Shown here: one piece after another, positions 32,123 to 40,799 of the stretch
Numbering within the stretch: the stretch's first letter is position 1
Layout: every line of letters starts with the position of its first letter
NCBI GenBank assembly: GCA_028280615.1
Contig: JANQLK010000031.1
Span: 62,001-126,000, forward strand
From: Woeseiaceae bacterium
Lineage (GTDB): Bacteria; Pseudomonadota; Gammaproteobacteria; Steroidobacterales; Woeseiaceae
Direction: 5' to 3'
Length of the DNA stretch: 64,000 nucleotides
Notes under the pieces: model-generated
The model's database searches: none
What the model was told of the DNA's origin: nothing
Seen by the model: only the letters and a program-made list of their open reading frames with translations
Made by a program: the position numbers and the translations under genes

Positions 32123-33346
32123 ATGTCAACGCACGCCATCTTCGTCGCGCCGTTCTTCATGGAAGCCACGCTCAGGTTTCTCGGCGGCGCCGCCGGGCTT
32201 GCCGGCGTCGACCTGACCCTGATCAGCCAGGAGCCGCTCGAGAAGCTGCCGCCCGGTATTCGCGAACGGCTGGCCGGCCACTGGCGGGTCGACAACGCAC
32301 TCGACCCGGTCCAGCTCGTCGACGCGGCGAAGGCATTGCAGCAGCGCTGCGGCGCGGCGACGCGCATCTTCGGGCCCCTCGAGCAGCTGCAGGTACCGCT
32401 TGCCGTCGCCCGCCAGGCGCTGGGCCTCGAGGGCCACGGGCCCGAGGTCGCCAACAACTTCCGCGACAAGTCGCGCATGAAAGACGTCCTGCGCGCGGCC
32501 AGTGTCCCCTGTGCGCGGCATGTGCTCGCAGGCGACCGCGAAACGGCGCTCCGCTTCGCGGGCGAGGTCGGATTTCCCGTGGTCGCGAAGCCGCCGGCCG
32601 GCGCGGGCGGTAAGAGCACCTGGCGCATCGACAGCGTCGAACAGCTCGCCGAGCTGCTCGAGCGCCACCCGCCCGATCCACGCCAGCCGACCCTGTACGA
32701 GGAGTTCGTCACGGGTACCGAACACTCCTTCGACAGCGTGATGTGCGACGGTGAGCTCGTCTGGCACTCGATCTCGCGCTACCTTCCGTCGCCGCTCGAG
32801 GTCCTCGAGAACCCCTGGATCCAGTGGGTCGTGATATTGCCCAGGGACATCGGCGGCAAGGAGTACGATCCGATCCGCCAGGCCGGCGAGGCCGGCCTGA
32901 AAGCGCTCGGCCTCGTCACAGGCCTGAGCCACATGGAGTGGTTCAGGCTCATGGACGGCCGCATCGCCATCTCCGAAGTCGGGGCCCGGCCGCCCGGCGC
33001 GCAGATCACGTCGCTGCTGTCGTACGCGCACGACATCGATTTCTACCGCGCGTGGCCCAAGCTGATGGTGTTCGGCGAGTTTCCCGCGCCGCCCAGGCAG
33101 TATGCCGCGGGCGCCGCCTATTTTCGCGGCCAGGGCCGTGGACGCGTGCGGCGTATTCACGGGCTCGACCGAGCCCAGCAGCGCTTCGGCGAGATCGTCA
33201 TGGAGGCGAAGCTGCCGCAGGAAGGGCAGCCGCCGTCGGACTCCTACGAGGGCGACGGCTACGTCATCGTACGACACCCCGACACGGCGGTCGTCGAGCA
33301 CGCGCTGACCGAAATCGTCAAGACGGTGCGCGTCGAACTCGCGTGA
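32123..33346 (+). CDS. ATP-grasp ligase (paralogue A)
   Basis: A 407-residue protein with a Rossmann-like pre-ATP-grasp domain (residues 1-110), then RDKSRMKDVLRAASVPC, the P-loop-like VAKPPAGAGGKSTWR and EEFVTGTEHSFDSV of the ATP-grasp lobes. The metal-binding region reads HMEWF and, 11 residues on, SEVGARPPG. In canonical ATP-grasp enzymes the second residue pair is Glu-x-Asn; here Asn is Gly. The family joins a carboxylate to an amine or thiol using ATP. It is the first gene of a plus-strand operon with an S51-like protein, two esterases and a second ligase, and is paralogous to the genes at 38034 and 40796. Confidence 0.9.
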   Translation: MSTHAIFVAPFFMEATLRFLGGAAGLAGVDLTLISQEPLEKLPPGIRERLAGHWRVDNALDPVQLVDAAKALQQRCGAATRIFGPLEQLQVPLAVARQALGLEGHGPEVANNFRDKSRMKDVLRAASVPCARHVLAGDRETALRFAGEVGFPVVAKPPAGAGGKSTWRIDSVEQLAELLERHPPDPRQPTLYEEFVTGTEHSFDSVMCDGELVWHSISRYLPSPLEVLENPWIQWVVILPRDIGGKEYDPIRQAGEAGLKALGLVTGLSHMEWFRLMDGRIAISEVGARPPGAQITSLLSYAHDIDFYRAWPKLMVFGEFPAPPRQYAAGAAYFRGQGRGRVRRIHGLDRAQQRFGEIVMEAKLPQEGQPPSDSYEGDGYVIVRHPDTAVVEHALTEIVKTVRVELA

Positions 33347-33410
33347 GCTAGGTTCTGGTCTACAATCCGGCCTCCGACCGAATAGCCCGCCGCCTCGGCC
33401 ATCGCCAGTC

Positions 33411-34355
33411 ATGACCACGGATACTCCAGTTCGCATCCTGCTCGGCCCGCAGCGGCCGCTCAAGAACGTCGGCGACGCCGTGGCGCGATCCGGCCTGCCC
33501 GACGGACCGCTGGCCGTGATCTCGGCGGCATGGCAGGAGGCCGAGGGCTATATCGACGACGTCAGGGAAATCGTCGACCGGCCGCTCGAGGACTTAGACC
33601 TGTACCGCCGCGCGGCCGACGTCGAGGCCCGGGATTCCGATCTTGCGACGGCGGCGCGCGAGCGCCAGGAGCGCCTGATCGAGCAGCAGCACATTTATCG
33701 CCTGCGCCTCAAGCAGCTCAGCATCGCGGCACGACAGATGCTGCGCGCCAAAGGCGATGCCGACATGATCGCGGCGGAGCAGCGCCATGCCATCGCTCAG
33801 CTGCGCGCGCTGGATCGGCACCACCTGCATCGGACGGAGAGAACCTGGAGCCGTTTCAGAGCGAGCTTTCATCCCGACAATCACGAGCTGCTCGCCCGGC
33901 AGTCGGCGGAGATCGAGGCGCAGCTGCGCCGCTCGGCCGGCGTGCTGATAACGGGCGGCAACGTCGCAATACTCCTGAATCGGCTGCGCCTGTTCGGCCT
34001 CGACCGGATGCTCGAGGAGATCCCGATCATTGCCTGGTCCGCGGGCGCCATGGTGCTCACCGAGCGCATCGTGCTGTTTCACGAGCGCTCCCCGGAAGGG
34101 CGGCGCGACGCCGAAGTATTCGGTGCCGGCTGCGGCATTCTGCCCGGCTACGTGTTCCTGCCCGATACGAGGCACCGCCTGCGCGTCCAGGAGCGCACGC
34201 GAGTCGGACTCATGTCGCGGCGCTTCTCGCCCGACGTCTGCGTAAGCCTCGACAGCGGCGCGGAACTGCACATTGACGCCGCCGGTCTTCGCTACGCCAA
34301 CGCCGTTGGCCGGCTCGGCCGCGACGGCCGCCTTCGCGAGCTGGTCGCCGCATGA
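33411..34355 (+). CDS. Peptidase S51 / cyanophycinase-like protein
   Basis: A 314-residue protein. The core follows the class I glutamine amidotransferase-like S51 fold: VLITGGNVAILLNRLRLFGL, then IIAWSAGAMVLTERIVLFHE, where the Ser of W-S-A-G-A-M is the expected nucleophile, and a late GCGILPGYVFLPDTRHRL. Residues about 55-165 are a long charged helical insertion that is not usual in the small dipeptidase E members. S51 enzymes cleave Asp-containing dipeptides or cyanophycin. It lies between ATP-grasp A and an esterase with which it overlaps (ATGA). Here it may hydrolyse the ligase product. The exact substrate is unknown. Confidence 0.8.
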   Translation: MTTDTPVRILLGPQRPLKNVGDAVARSGLPDGPLAVISAAWQEAEGYIDDVREIVDRPLEDLDLYRRAADVEARDSDLATAARERQERLIEQQHIYRLRLKQLSIAARQMLRAKGDADMIAAEQRHAIAQLRALDRHHLHRTERTWSRFRASFHPDNHELLARQSAEIEAQLRRSAGVLITGGNVAILLNRLRLFGLDRMLEEIPIIAWSAGAMVLTERIVLFHERSPEGRRDAEVFGAGCGILPGYVFLPDTRHRLRVQERTRVGLMSRRFSPDVCVSLDSGAELHIDAAGLRYANAVGRLGRDGRLRELVAA

Positions 34356-35488
34356 ATCCGGCGCTCGGCAGCCTGTTTCGCGACGGCGACCCGGCGCCTG
34401 ACGATCTCGACGCGTTTCTCGCCGAGGAGACCTTTCCGCTCGTGAACGGCAGCGACATCACGTTCGTCTACCGTGGCGGAGCCGACGCCGTCTACCTGCG
34501 CTGCTGGATCGCGGGCCTCGACACGGCGCAGCCGTTTCAGCTGCAGGGCGAGACCGATCTGTGGGCCGTCACGATCGATCTGCCGAAGGGTTCGAGAATC
34601 GAATACAAGTTCGAGGTCGCCCGCGGCGACGATCGCGAGCTGATCCTCGACCCGCACAATCCGCTCAGGGCACACGACCCCTTCGGTGCGAACTCGGTCT
34701 GCCAGGCCGCGGGCTACGAGCGGCCGGCCTGGACCGAGCACGACCCGGACGCGCGCGAGGGCCGCCTGGTCGGCGCCAGCATCGAGAGTTCGGCGTTCGG
34801 TGCCCGGCGTGACTTCCAGGTCTACGTGCCCGCCCGGTTTCGTGATAGCCGACGCTATCCGCTGTTGATCGTCCACGACGGCGCCGACTACGTGAATTTC
34901 GCCGCCCTGAAGACCGTGCTCGACAACCTGATCACGGCGCTCGAGATCCCGCCGCTCATCGTTGCCCTGATCCAGTCGCCCGACCGGCTCGTCGAGTACG
35001 GCGCCGACGACCGCCATGCGACGCACCTCGCCGACGAGCTCCTGCCGTTCATGGCGGAACACTACCCGCTGATCGACGACCCGCGATCGCGCGGCATCAT
35101 GGGTGCGAGCTTCGGCGGCGTCGCGTCGCTGCACGCCGCCTGGCGCAACCCGGGGCTGTTCGATCGGCTGCTTCTGCAGTCGGGCTCGTTCGCCTTCAGC
35201 GACATCGGCCGCCACAGCCGCGGCCCGGTCTTCGATCCGGTTGCCGAGTTCATGAACGCGTTCCGCGAGAATCCAGGCTGTCCGGCGAGCAGGATCTACA
35301 TGAGCTGCGGGATCTATGAGTCACTGATCTACGAAAACCGTTCGCTCGTCCCGCGCCTGCAGGCGCAGGGCATCGACGTGCGGTTCGAGGAAGCCCGCGA
35401 TGCGCACAACTGGGAGAACTGGCGCGACCGGCTTCGAAACGGCTTGTCGTGGCTGTTCCCGGGGCCGCTGTGGCTCATCTATGAATAG
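34352..35488 (+). CDS. Esterase with N-terminal CBM48-like domain (enterochelin-esterase-like)
   Basis: A 378-residue protein. Residues about 35-125 form an immunoglobulin-like domain of the type found at the front of enterochelin esterases and glycan enzymes (VTFVYRGGADAVYLRCW-like, KGSRIEYKFEVARG). Residues 145-378 are a putative esterase domain: LLIVHDGADYVNF, the nucleophile elbow GASFGGVASLHAAWRNP, and the catalytic His in EARDAHNWENWRDRL. It is intact. It overlaps the S51-like gene by ATGA and is followed 52 bases later by a second ATP-grasp gene. It could release or transfer acyl groups of the pathway product. No signal peptide is visible, so it should be cytoplasmic. Confidence 0.87.
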   Translation: MNPALGSLFRDGDPAPDDLDAFLAEETFPLVNGSDITFVYRGGADAVYLRCWIAGLDTAQPFQLQGETDLWAVTIDLPKGSRIEYKFEVARGDDRELILDPHNPLRAHDPFGANSVCQAAGYERPAWTEHDPDAREGRLVGASIESSAFGARRDFQVYVPARFRDSRRYPLLIVHDGADYVNFAALKTVLDNLITALEIPPLIVALIQSPDRLVEYGADDRHATHLADELLPFMAEHYPLIDDPRSRGIMGASFGGVASLHAAWRNPGLFDRLLLQSGSFAFSDIGRHSRGPVFDPVAEFMNAFRENPGCPASRIYMSCGIYESLIYENRSLVPRLQAQGIDVRFEEARDAHNWENWRDRLRNGLSWLFPGPLWLIYE

Positions 35489-35540
35489 TCAGCGCTTGCG
35501 CCTATAGTAAAAGGCGCAGAGACGTAGGGATAACAATAAT

Positions 35541-36776
35541 ATGGCGACGAGAACGCGACACATCGGCCTGTCGCTTGGGGCCGATATCTGCTGGCCCATC
35601 TGCTACGAGGCCCTGTTCAGGAAGCTGGACCTGAACCTCGACATCGGCGGCGAGACCGTCAACTTCGAGGTCGAGCGCGTTGCAATCGAACCGTTCGACC
35701 TTATGCAGCCCGTCAAGTATGACGTGGTCATCGACCGGTTGACGCACTGGTATCACACGTCGCGCGAGTGGATCAAAAAGGCGATCCTGACCGACGACCT
35801 GTACGTCTTCAACAATCCCTGGTCGCTGCAGGCGATGGAAAAACACACCTCGTACTGCGCGATGATGCGGCTCGGATTCCCGGTGCCGGACACGTGGCTC
35901 ATACCACCGAAGTCCTACGTCGAATCGCCGGACCTGCTTTCGACCCTTAGGAAATACGCCAGGCTCTTCGACCTCGGCGAAATCGGCGAGAAGATCGGCT
36001 ACCCGCTGTTCATGAAGCCCTACGACGGCGGCGCGTGGGTCGGCGTCACGGCGATCCGGGACGGCGAGGCATTGAAGAACGCCTACGACGAAAGCGGCAC
36101 GCGCCTGATGCATCTGCAGCACGGCGTGAAACCGTTCGATGCGTTCGTTCGCTGCGTGGGCTTAGGCCCGCAGTTCCGCTACGTCAACTACGATCCCGAC
36201 GCGCCGCTGCACGACCGCTACCGGATGGACAGGGACTTTTTGTCCGAGGCCGACAAGAAGACGCTCGCGCAGATGACGATCGTCATCAACGCGTTTTTCG
36301 GCTGGGACTTCAATTCCTGCGAGGCGCTGCGCTCAAACGGGGTCTGGCGGCCGATCGACTTCGCCAACGCCTGCCCGGACTCGCAGGTGACGTCGCTGCA
36401 CTATCATTTTCCGTGGCTGATTAAGTCGAACATTCGCTGGTCGGCGTTCTGCGCAGCGACCGACCGCTCCATGCACGCCAATCTCAACTGGGGAAACTAC
36501 TTCGAGATCGCGGGCAGGGACCTGCCGTTCGAGGACAAGCTAGAGCAGTATGCAAAGCTCGCGCACGACTATTTCCAGGTCGACGACTTCGAAGCGTTCT
36601 GCGAGAAGCACCTGCCGCATCTCGACGAAGTCGCTCACGAGTTCTTCGGTTCGGACACCGTGCGCGACGCGATTCGGCAGAAAGTCGAAGCGCTGTATCC
36701 CGAACATGAGTGGGACGAGTTCACCGAGCTTTTCTGGCAGCGCATCCAGACCTGGCGTTCCGAGAGCGCTGCGTAG
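35541..36776 (+). CDS. ATP-grasp-like ligase of a different type (B)
   Basis: A 411-residue protein. It does not share the sequence pattern of the three 405-residue paralogues. Recognisable elements are EKIGYPLFMKPYDGGAWVGV, the ATP-binding glycine-rich strand; FVRCVGLGPQFRYVNYDP; and a C-terminal NACPDSQVTSLHYHFPWLI. The FFGWDFNSCEALRSNG and WRPIDFANA stretch stands where the metal ligands are expected, with Asp and Asn. I take it as an ATP-grasp carboxylate-amine ligase relative. It is followed 4 bases later by an esterase gene. The two proteins likely act together. Family identity is less certain than for the other ligases. Confidence 0.75.
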   Translation: MATRTRHIGLSLGADICWPICYEALFRKLDLNLDIGGETVNFEVERVAIEPFDLMQPVKYDVVIDRLTHWYHTSREWIKKAILTDDLYVFNNPWSLQAMEKHTSYCAMMRLGFPVPDTWLIPPKSYVESPDLLSTLRKYARLFDLGEIGEKIGYPLFMKPYDGGAWVGVTAIRDGEALKNAYDESGTRLMHLQHGVKPFDAFVRCVGLGPQFRYVNYDPDAPLHDRYRMDRDFLSEADKKTLAQMTIVINAFFGWDFNSCEALRSNGVWRPIDFANACPDSQVTSLHYHFPWLIKSNIRWSAFCAATDRSMHANLNWGNYFEIAGRDLPFEDKLEQYAKLAHDYFQVDDFEAFCEKHLPHLDEVAHEFFGSDTVRDAIRQKVEALYPEHEWDEFTELFWQRIQTWRSESAA

Positions 36777-36780
36777 CGGC

Positions 36781-37509
36781 ATGAACAAGGAAATTACCCG
36801 CTGGTACACGCCGCGCCTCGAGCAGGAGGTCCAGCTCGTTCGCTGGGGCCACTACGGTACGCCCGTGATGCTGTTCCCGACCGCGGGCGGCGATGCCGAG
36901 GAGATAGAGCGCTTTCACCTGATCGGCGTGCTCGAGCCGCTGATCAGCGCCGGCCGGATCAAGGTGTACTCGACCGACAGCATCGCCGGGCGGACCTGGT
37001 TCGAGGGCGTACACTCGGCGGAATTCTGCTCGCGTGTCCAGAACCTGTTCGACGATTTCATCTACAGAGAGGTGACGCCCGCGATTCGCAGCGACTGCAA
37101 GTCCGACGATATCGAGATCATCGCGGCCGGGGCGTCGATCGGCGCGTTCAACAGCGTCGCAACGGTTTGCCGCCACCCGGACGCCTACAGGATGGCAATC
37201 GCGATGAGCGGCACGTTCGACCTCTCGAAGTACCTCGAAGGCACGATGAACCAGGATTTCTACTTCTCGTCGCCGCTGCACTACCTGCCGCAGCTCGAGG
37301 GCCCGCAGCTCGAAATGCTGCGCACGCGTTTCATCCTGCTGCCGAGCGGCGAGGGCGACTACGAGGACATCGGCGAGTCGTGGCGAATCGCCAACCTGCT
37401 CGGCGCCAAGGGCGTGCCGAACCGCGTCGACTCCTGGGGCCCCGAGTACCGCCACGACTGGGTGACGTGGCGGGCGATGCTGCCGAAGTACCTCGACGAG
37501 TTCGCTTAA
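36781..37509 (+). CDS. Putative esterase, alpha/beta hydrolase
   Basis: A 242-residue protein starting at ATG 36781, 4 bases after the preceding ligase stop. It contains TPVMLFPTAGGDAEEIERF, the nucleophile elbow G-A-S-I-G in AAGASIGAFNSVATV near residue 122 and a terminal YRHDWVTWRAMLPKYL with the catalytic His. There is no signal peptide. It is the last gene of the plus-strand operon and faces the GNAT gene; their stops overlap. A role on the product of the adjacent ligase is suggested by the tight linkage. Confidence 0.87.
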   Translation: MNKEITRWYTPRLEQEVQLVRWGHYGTPVMLFPTAGGDAEEIERFHLIGVLEPLISAGRIKVYSTDSIAGRTWFEGVHSAEFCSRVQNLFDDFIYREVTPAIRSDCKSDDIEIIAAGASIGAFNSVATVCRHPDAYRMAIAMSGTFDLSKYLEGTMNQDFYFSSPLHYLPQLEGPQLEMLRTRFILLPSGEGDYEDIGESWRIANLLGAKGVPNRVDSWGPEYRHDWVTWRAMLPKYLDEFA

Positions 37510-37988
37510 ACCTCGGCCTGCGGCCCGATATCGAGCCGCATGTCCACGCGATGCATGCCCGGGCCCCAGCCGTTTTCGGTCGTCCTGACGACGGTCGCGC
37601 CGAAGCGTTCGAAGAACGGCGCGGAGCGATGGCTTGCGGCGATCCTGAGGATCGTTGTATCCGACCCGCGGCAATCCTCGACGACGCGCTCGAGCATTCG
37701 TGAGCCGATGCCTTGGCCCTGCGTCCCCGGATCGATCAGGATCCAGTTGAGCTCGCGCGTCTGGGCGGCCGCTTGCGACAGGCCGAATGCGCCGACGACG
37801 CGGCCCTTTTCCTCGCAGACCCGATAGCCTGCCGCGCCGCCGTCGAGATACGCCAGGTAGTCCACGCGCTCATTGGGGCTGAAAAATTCAGGGGTGTTCG
37901 CGTCGAACATCGCGACGCATCGCCTCTGGTCCCGCGGCTCGTAAGGCCTGAAGGCGAGGTCCGTCATGCCGTTCATTGTCGCAGACAT
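37506..37988 (-). CDS. GNAT-family N-acetyltransferase
   Basis: A 160-residue protein with the GNAT acetyl-CoA site: GAFGLSQAAAQTRELNWILID followed by GTQGQGIGSRMLERVVED (motif A, Q/R-x-x-G-x-G/A) and SHRSAPFFERFGATVVRTT (motif B). Three in-frame ATGs lie within the first eight codons and the start is not decided; I give the longest. It acylates an amine in the cytoplasm. It lies 45 bases after ATP-grasp C on the same strand, so they probably share a transcript and it may modify a substrate or product of the ligases. Confidence 0.88.
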   Translation of the reverse strand: MSATMNGMTDLAFRPYEPRDQRRCVAMFDANTPEFFSPNERVDYLAYLDGGAAGYRVCEEKGRVVGAFGLSQAAAQTRELNWILIDPGTQGQGIGSRMLERVVEDCRGSDTTILRIAASHRSAPFFERFGATVVRTTENGWGPGMHRVDMRLDIGPQAEV

Positions 37989-38033
37989 CGGATGACCGGA
38001 AGGCGGCCCCGCGCAGCCCGGCGTGCGCCGCCG

Positions 38034-39251
38034 CTACTCCGCATACATCGTCAGATCGGTCCCCACCGCATCGGCCATCGCCAGCGTCTCGTCGAGGTCC
38101 GGGTGCCTGAGCATGATGAAGCCGTCCGAGACCAGCGTCTTCATCCAGTCGCGGCGCGGCGTGCCGGGTTTCAGGAGCGTGTTCCAGACGACGTGCTCGC
38201 CGAACCGCCGCTGCAGCGCCTCGGTGCCCTCGATGTGCGTGATCCGGCCGATGCCCTTGGCACGCTTGTAAATCGTGGCGACGTTGTACCGGCGTTCGGG
38301 ATTCGCGTCGAGCGTGCCCCGCGTCACGGCCGAGCCCCAGGCGCGGAACACGTCGAAGTCGCAGGCGTATTTCATCTGGTCGACCTGGTGGGCGCCTGGC
38401 GGGCGGCCGCCGATTTCGCCGAACACCACTTCGCCGTCGTCTTTCAGGTACCACTCCATGTGCGTGAACCCGGTCTGGAACTCGAGCGCATCGATGACCT
38501 CGAAGCCCATCTTCACGCCGCCCGCGAGTTTCGGGTCGTCGACGTCGCGGAGCGCGATGACCTGCGGACTGATCCATTCGTTGCTGCGGGCGATCAGCGG
38601 CCGCGGCCGGTAGGTGGCGATGTTGTAGTAGGCAATTCTGCCGTCGATCGTGATCGTGTCGAACGTGTACTCCTCGCCGTCGACGAACTCCTCGACGCTG
38701 ACCAGCGGCACGTGCCGAAGCCGGGGCAACACGGCACGCAGCTCGTCGGCATCGTTGACGCGATAGGTGTCCGCCGAGCCCGCGCCGGCAATTGGTTTCA
38801 AAATCAGCGGGAAACCGATGGACTCGGCGGCCTCCCAGCAGGCGGCGATCGAGTCGGCCGCGACGTGTCTGGGGGTGCGGATGCCCGCCGCGTCGAGCGC
38901 CGATTTCATTGCCTCCTTGTCGCGAAAGCGGTGCGCCTGCTCGATCGACAGGCCCTCGACGCCGAAGTGCCGGCGGAGCTCCGCAGCCAGCATAATGCCG
39001 GGCTCCCAGAGGCACTCGATGCGGTCGAGCGCGTGGCCGCGGAGCTTCTCGGTAAGCTCCCCGATGACCCGGGCCGAATCCCACAGCGACGAGACCTGGA
39101 CGTACTCCGACAGCGATCGCCTGACGAGTTCCGGCAGCCCGGCAGCCGGCGAATCGCCGACGCCGTAGACTCGCGCGCCGCACTCGGCCAGGCCGCGCGT
39201 GAACTCGGGCATGTCGGCCGGATAGCCCGGTGATAAGATGAGAACGTTCAC
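38034..39251 (-). CDS. ATP-grasp ligase (paralogue C)
   Basis: A 405-residue protein. I chose the GTG at 39251, which has GAGG spaced 7 bases upstream, over a TTG one codon before. It shares the order of paralogues A and D: Rossmann-like N-terminal domain (VNVLILSPGYPADMPEF), FRDKEAMKSALDAAGI, LILKPIAGAGSADTYRV, EEFVDGEEYTFDTI and HMEWYLKDDGEVVFGEIGGRPPG. Again the second metal-ligand position is Gly, not Asn. It lies divergently from the glycogen synthase gene with 78 bases between, and leads the GNAT gene. Function: ATP-dependent carboxylate ligation, substrate unknown. Confidence 0.9.
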   Translation of the reverse strand: MNVLILSPGYPADMPEFTRGLAECGARVYGVGDSPAAGLPELVRRSLSEYVQVSSLWDSARVIGELTEKLRGHALDRIECLWEPGIMLAAELRRHFGVEGLSIEQAHRFRDKEAMKSALDAAGIRTPRHVAADSIAACWEAAESIGFPLILKPIAGAGSADTYRVNDADELRAVLPRLRHVPLVSVEEFVDGEEYTFDTITIDGRIAYYNIATYRPRPLIARSNEWISPQVIALRDVDDPKLAGGVKMGFEVIDALEFQTGFTHMEWYLKDDGEVVFGEIGGRPPGAHQVDQMKYACDFDVFRAWGSAVTRGTLDANPERRYNVATIYKRAKGIGRITHIEGTEALQRRFGEHVVWNTLLKPGTPRRDWMKTLVSDGFIMLRHPDLDETLAMADAVGTDLTMYAE

Positions 39252-39329
39252 CAAGATGCCTCGTTACAAGACGGGAGCAACAATAACAACGTCAGGATAG
39301 CACTGGCGGAGTACCGAATCGGATAGTCC

Positions 39330-40799
39330 TTGGCACAGCAAAAACTCAAGATCTGCCTGTTGAGCTCTGAACTGGCGCCGCTCGCGAAGACGGGCGGTCT
39401 CGCCGATGTCTCGTCGGCGCTCGCGACCTACCTGCACGAAGACGGCCACGATGTGCGCGTGCTCATTCCACGTTATTCGCGCATCGACGAGACCGCTTTG
39501 AAGATCGAGCCCGTAGCCGAACTCACGGACCTCGAGGTAGCGCTCGGCCAGCGCCGCGTGCGTTACTCGATCGATCGAACGACGATTGCGGGCAGGAGGA
39601 CGCCCGTGCATCTGCTTCGCTGCCCCGAGTTTTACGCGCGCGACGGGATCTACACGAACGACGAAGACGAGTACCTGCGTTTCGTGCTGCTGTCGATCGC
39701 GGGCATCCAGATGTGCCAGCGCCTGAGTTTTGCGCCGCACATCATGAGCTGCCACGACTGGCAGACCGGCCTCGTTCCGCTGTATCTCAAGTCGACGTTT
39801 GCCTGGGACAAGCTGTTCGCGAATACGAAGTCGGTGCTCACGATTCACAACATCGGCTATCAGGGCTGGTTCCCGAGCTGGGTGCTGGACAATCTGGCGC
39901 TCAAGGGCGCGGAGCATCACCTGCACCAGGACGACCTCAAGCACGGTGTCGTCAATTTCCTGAAGACCGGCGTGCTGTATGCGGACGTGATCTCGACGGT
40001 CAGCCCGACTTACGCCCGTGAAATCCAGGGCGACGACTACGGCATGGGCCTGAACGACCTCCTGAGGCAGCGCGGCGGCAGCGTCATCGGCATCCTGAAC
40101 GGCGTCGACTACGACGAGTGGAACCCGGCCACGGACAGTCTCCTGCCTGCGAACTACTCGCCCGAGGACATGAGCGGCAAGGCGGTTTGCAAGTCGGTGC
40201 TCATGAAGGAGCTCGGCCTCGACGAGCGGCCGGGCCGGCCGCTGCTGGGCGTCGTCAGCCGACTGGTCGGCCAGAAGGGCATCGATCTCATTGCCGAGGT
40301 CGTGCCGCGCCTCCTCGGCCGGCGCGATTTCTCGTTCGCGATCCTGGGCAGCGGCGAGCAGCGGCTCGAACAGATGCTTCACGCCCTGGAGCGCGCGTTT
40401 CCGGGCCGCGTGTGTTTCTATCGCGGCTTCAATAACAAGCTCGCGCACATGATCGAGGCGGGCAGCGACATGTTCCTGATGCCGTCACGCTACGAGCCCT
40501 GCGGCCTCAACCAGATGTACAGCCTGAAGTACGGCACCGTGCCGATCGTCCGCGAAACCGGCGGCCTCGTCGACTCGGTCGACCCGATCGACGAAATCAG
40601 CGAATCCGGGACGGGCATCCTGTTTCGTGACTACAATGCCGCGGGACTCGAGTGGGCGATCAACCGCGGCCTCGACCTGTTCGACAACCAGGAACTCTGG
40701 AACAAGATCGTCGCCAACGGCATGGCCCGGGATTTCTCGTGGCGCCGCCAGGGCGGCCACTACGTCAACCTGTTCAAGAAGCTGAGCAACCTGAAATGA
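39330..40799 (+). CDS. glgA: Glycogen (starch) synthase, GT5 family
   Basis: A 489-residue protein starting at TTG 39330. It has the GlgA signature SSELAPLAKTGGLADVSSAL near the N-terminus, HDWQTGLVPLYL, TIHNIGYQGWFP, and the C-terminal donor-site stretch FLMPSRYEPCGLNQMYSLKYG followed by ETGGLVDSV. It transfers glucose from ADP-glucose (or UDP-glucose) to an alpha-1,4-glucan. All catalytic motifs are present. Unusually, it has no branching enzyme, phosphorylase or GlgC beside it and instead overlaps an ATP-grasp gene by ATGA. That suggests that its acceptor or role is tied to the ligase pathway. Confidence 0.93.
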   Translation: MAQQKLKICLLSSELAPLAKTGGLADVSSALATYLHEDGHDVRVLIPRYSRIDETALKIEPVAELTDLEVALGQRRVRYSIDRTTIAGRRTPVHLLRCPEFYARDGIYTNDEDEYLRFVLLSIAGIQMCQRLSFAPHIMSCHDWQTGLVPLYLKSTFAWDKLFANTKSVLTIHNIGYQGWFPSWVLDNLALKGAEHHLHQDDLKHGVVNFLKTGVLYADVISTVSPTYAREIQGDDYGMGLNDLLRQRGGSVIGILNGVDYDEWNPATDSLLPANYSPEDMSGKAVCKSVLMKELGLDERPGRPLLGVVSRLVGQKGIDLIAEVVPRLLGRRDFSFAILGSGEQRLEQMLHALERAFPGRVCFYRGFNNKLAHMIEAGSDMFLMPSRYEPCGLNQMYSLKYGTVPIVRETGGLVDSVDPIDEISESGTGILFRDYNAAGLEWAINRGLDLFDNQELWNKIVANGMARDFSWRRQGGHYVNLFKKLSNLK

